Source of the DNA: Vibrio sp. Of7-15
Lineage (GTDB): Bacteria; Pseudomonadota; Gammaproteobacteria; Enterobacterales; Vibrionaceae
Reading direction: 5' to 3'
DNA length: 64,000 bases
Assembly (NCBI RefSeq): GCF_022347565.1
Contig: NZ_JAKRGH010000023.1
Coordinates: forward strand, 18,495-82,494
The notes beneath the pieces are model-generated. The model worked only from the letters and a program-made list of their open reading frames with translations. It ran no database searches and was not told the DNA's origin. Below are positions 63,712 to 64,000 of this stretch, in pieces. Numbering within the stretch: position 1 is the first letter of the stretch; every line of letters starts with the position of its first letter. The translations under genes and the position numbers were made by a program.

Positions 63712-63741
63712 AAAGGTCAGCATCCAGCTGACCTTTTGTTT
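63712..63741 (+). terminator. Terminator of csrA
   Basis: A perfect 10-bp stem (63712-63721 with 63727-63736) with a 5-base loop is followed by T-rich sequence, just after the csrA stop codon. Confidence 0.88.
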
Positions 63742-63863
63742 ATGTGCAGTTCAACTTTCCTCGTAATAATGAGTTGTTTTTTACTTGTTTTGTTTGTTTT
63801 TAACGCGTTTTGATTGAATTGCACGCGGTTGGGATTATTTCGGGTATTTTTATCAAAAAAAGT

Positions 63864-63891
63864 TTGACATATTTTTGGTAAACCGTAATAT
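63864..63891 (+). promoter_or_regulatory. Promoter of tRNA-Ser
   Basis: A perfect -35 TTGACA (63864-63869) is followed after 16 bases by the -10 TAATAT (63886-63891). The GC-rich stretch GAGCCCCCGC that follows is the type of discriminator expected for stringently controlled stable RNA. Confidence 0.88.
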
Positions 63892-63906
63892 GAGCCCCCG
63901 CAAGAC

Positions 63907-63998
63907 GGTGAGGTGGCCGAGAGGCTGAAGGCGCTCCCCTGCTAAGGGAGTATACGGTTTATCCCGTATCGAGGGTTCGAATCCCTCCCTCACCGCCA
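63907..63998 (+). tRNA. serV: tRNA-Ser (anticodon GCU)
   Basis: The 92-base sequence folds as a type II tRNA with GGTGAGG/CCTCACC acceptor arms, an encoded CCA end, the T-loop GGTTCGAATCC and a long variable arm. The anticodon GCT is at 63941-63943, reading AGC and AGU. It nearly equals E. coli serV, which also follows csrA. It may head a longer tRNA transcript beyond the window. Confidence 0.97.
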
Positions 63999-64000
63999 TT

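Noticed and set aside
63607..63813. Open frame overlapping csrA end
   Set aside because: It is a shadow of csrA in another frame, running through the terminator.

Overview
This window is a stretch of core chromosome from a gammaproteobacterium, most likely a member of the Vibrionaceae. The evidence is protein similarity to Vibrio-type families, preserved gene order around relA-mazG-pyrG-eno, nlpD-rpoS-mutS and recA-alaS-lysC-csrA-tRNA-Ser, and heavy use of the leucine codon CTA in pgk, fba and eno. The genus cannot be fixed from the sequence alone. I see no transposase, integrase, phage gene, CRISPR array or rRNA, and nearly every gene belongs to a recognisable family.

Layout. 1-1.96 kb: the 3' part of a membrane GGDEF protein, and sprT. 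2-9.3 kb: metK, then tkt and epd-pgk-fba (methyl donor supply and central carbon), with MetJ-like and PurR-like operators. 9.6-13.5 kb: mscS, a YbaK-type deacylase, argO/argP and the SIMPL protein yggE. 13.5-20.8 kb: serA, rpiA, fau with the 6S RNA gene ssrS, zapA, then ygfB-ubiH-ubiI and a solitary gcvH. 20.8-24.8 kb: ytfK behind a PhoB-like promoter, a LysR regulator, a second YbaK-type deacylase with ygfZ, and sdhE-ygfX. 24.9-28.4 kb: a chemoreceptor and nadB. 28.5-37.8 kb: rpoE-rseABC behind a sigma-E-type promoter, then lepA-lepB-rnc-era-recO-pdxJ-acpS. 37.8-48.4 kb: barA (opposite strand), rlmD-relA-mazG-pyrG-eno. 48.7-54.7 kb: ftsB-ispD-ispF-truD-surE-pcm-nlpD-rpoS. 54.8-64 kb: mutS, pncC, recA with a LexA box, alaS, lysC, csrA and tRNA-Ser(GCU).

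How the genes work together. The window gathers many global stress regulators: sigma-E and its anti-sigma system, sigma-S, RelA and the SpoT-activating YtfK family, BarA and CsrA, 6S RNA, and RecA. They sit among translation, isoprenoid, ubiquinone, nucleotide and glycolysis genes. I found no previously undescribed multi-gene system. The observations most worth checking are regulatory or concern absences: paired PurR-like sites at tkt and one at fba, a Pho-box-like promoter at ytfK, a gcvH without gcvT or gcvP, the absence of recX and pepP from their usual places, and competing hairpins between alaS and lysC.
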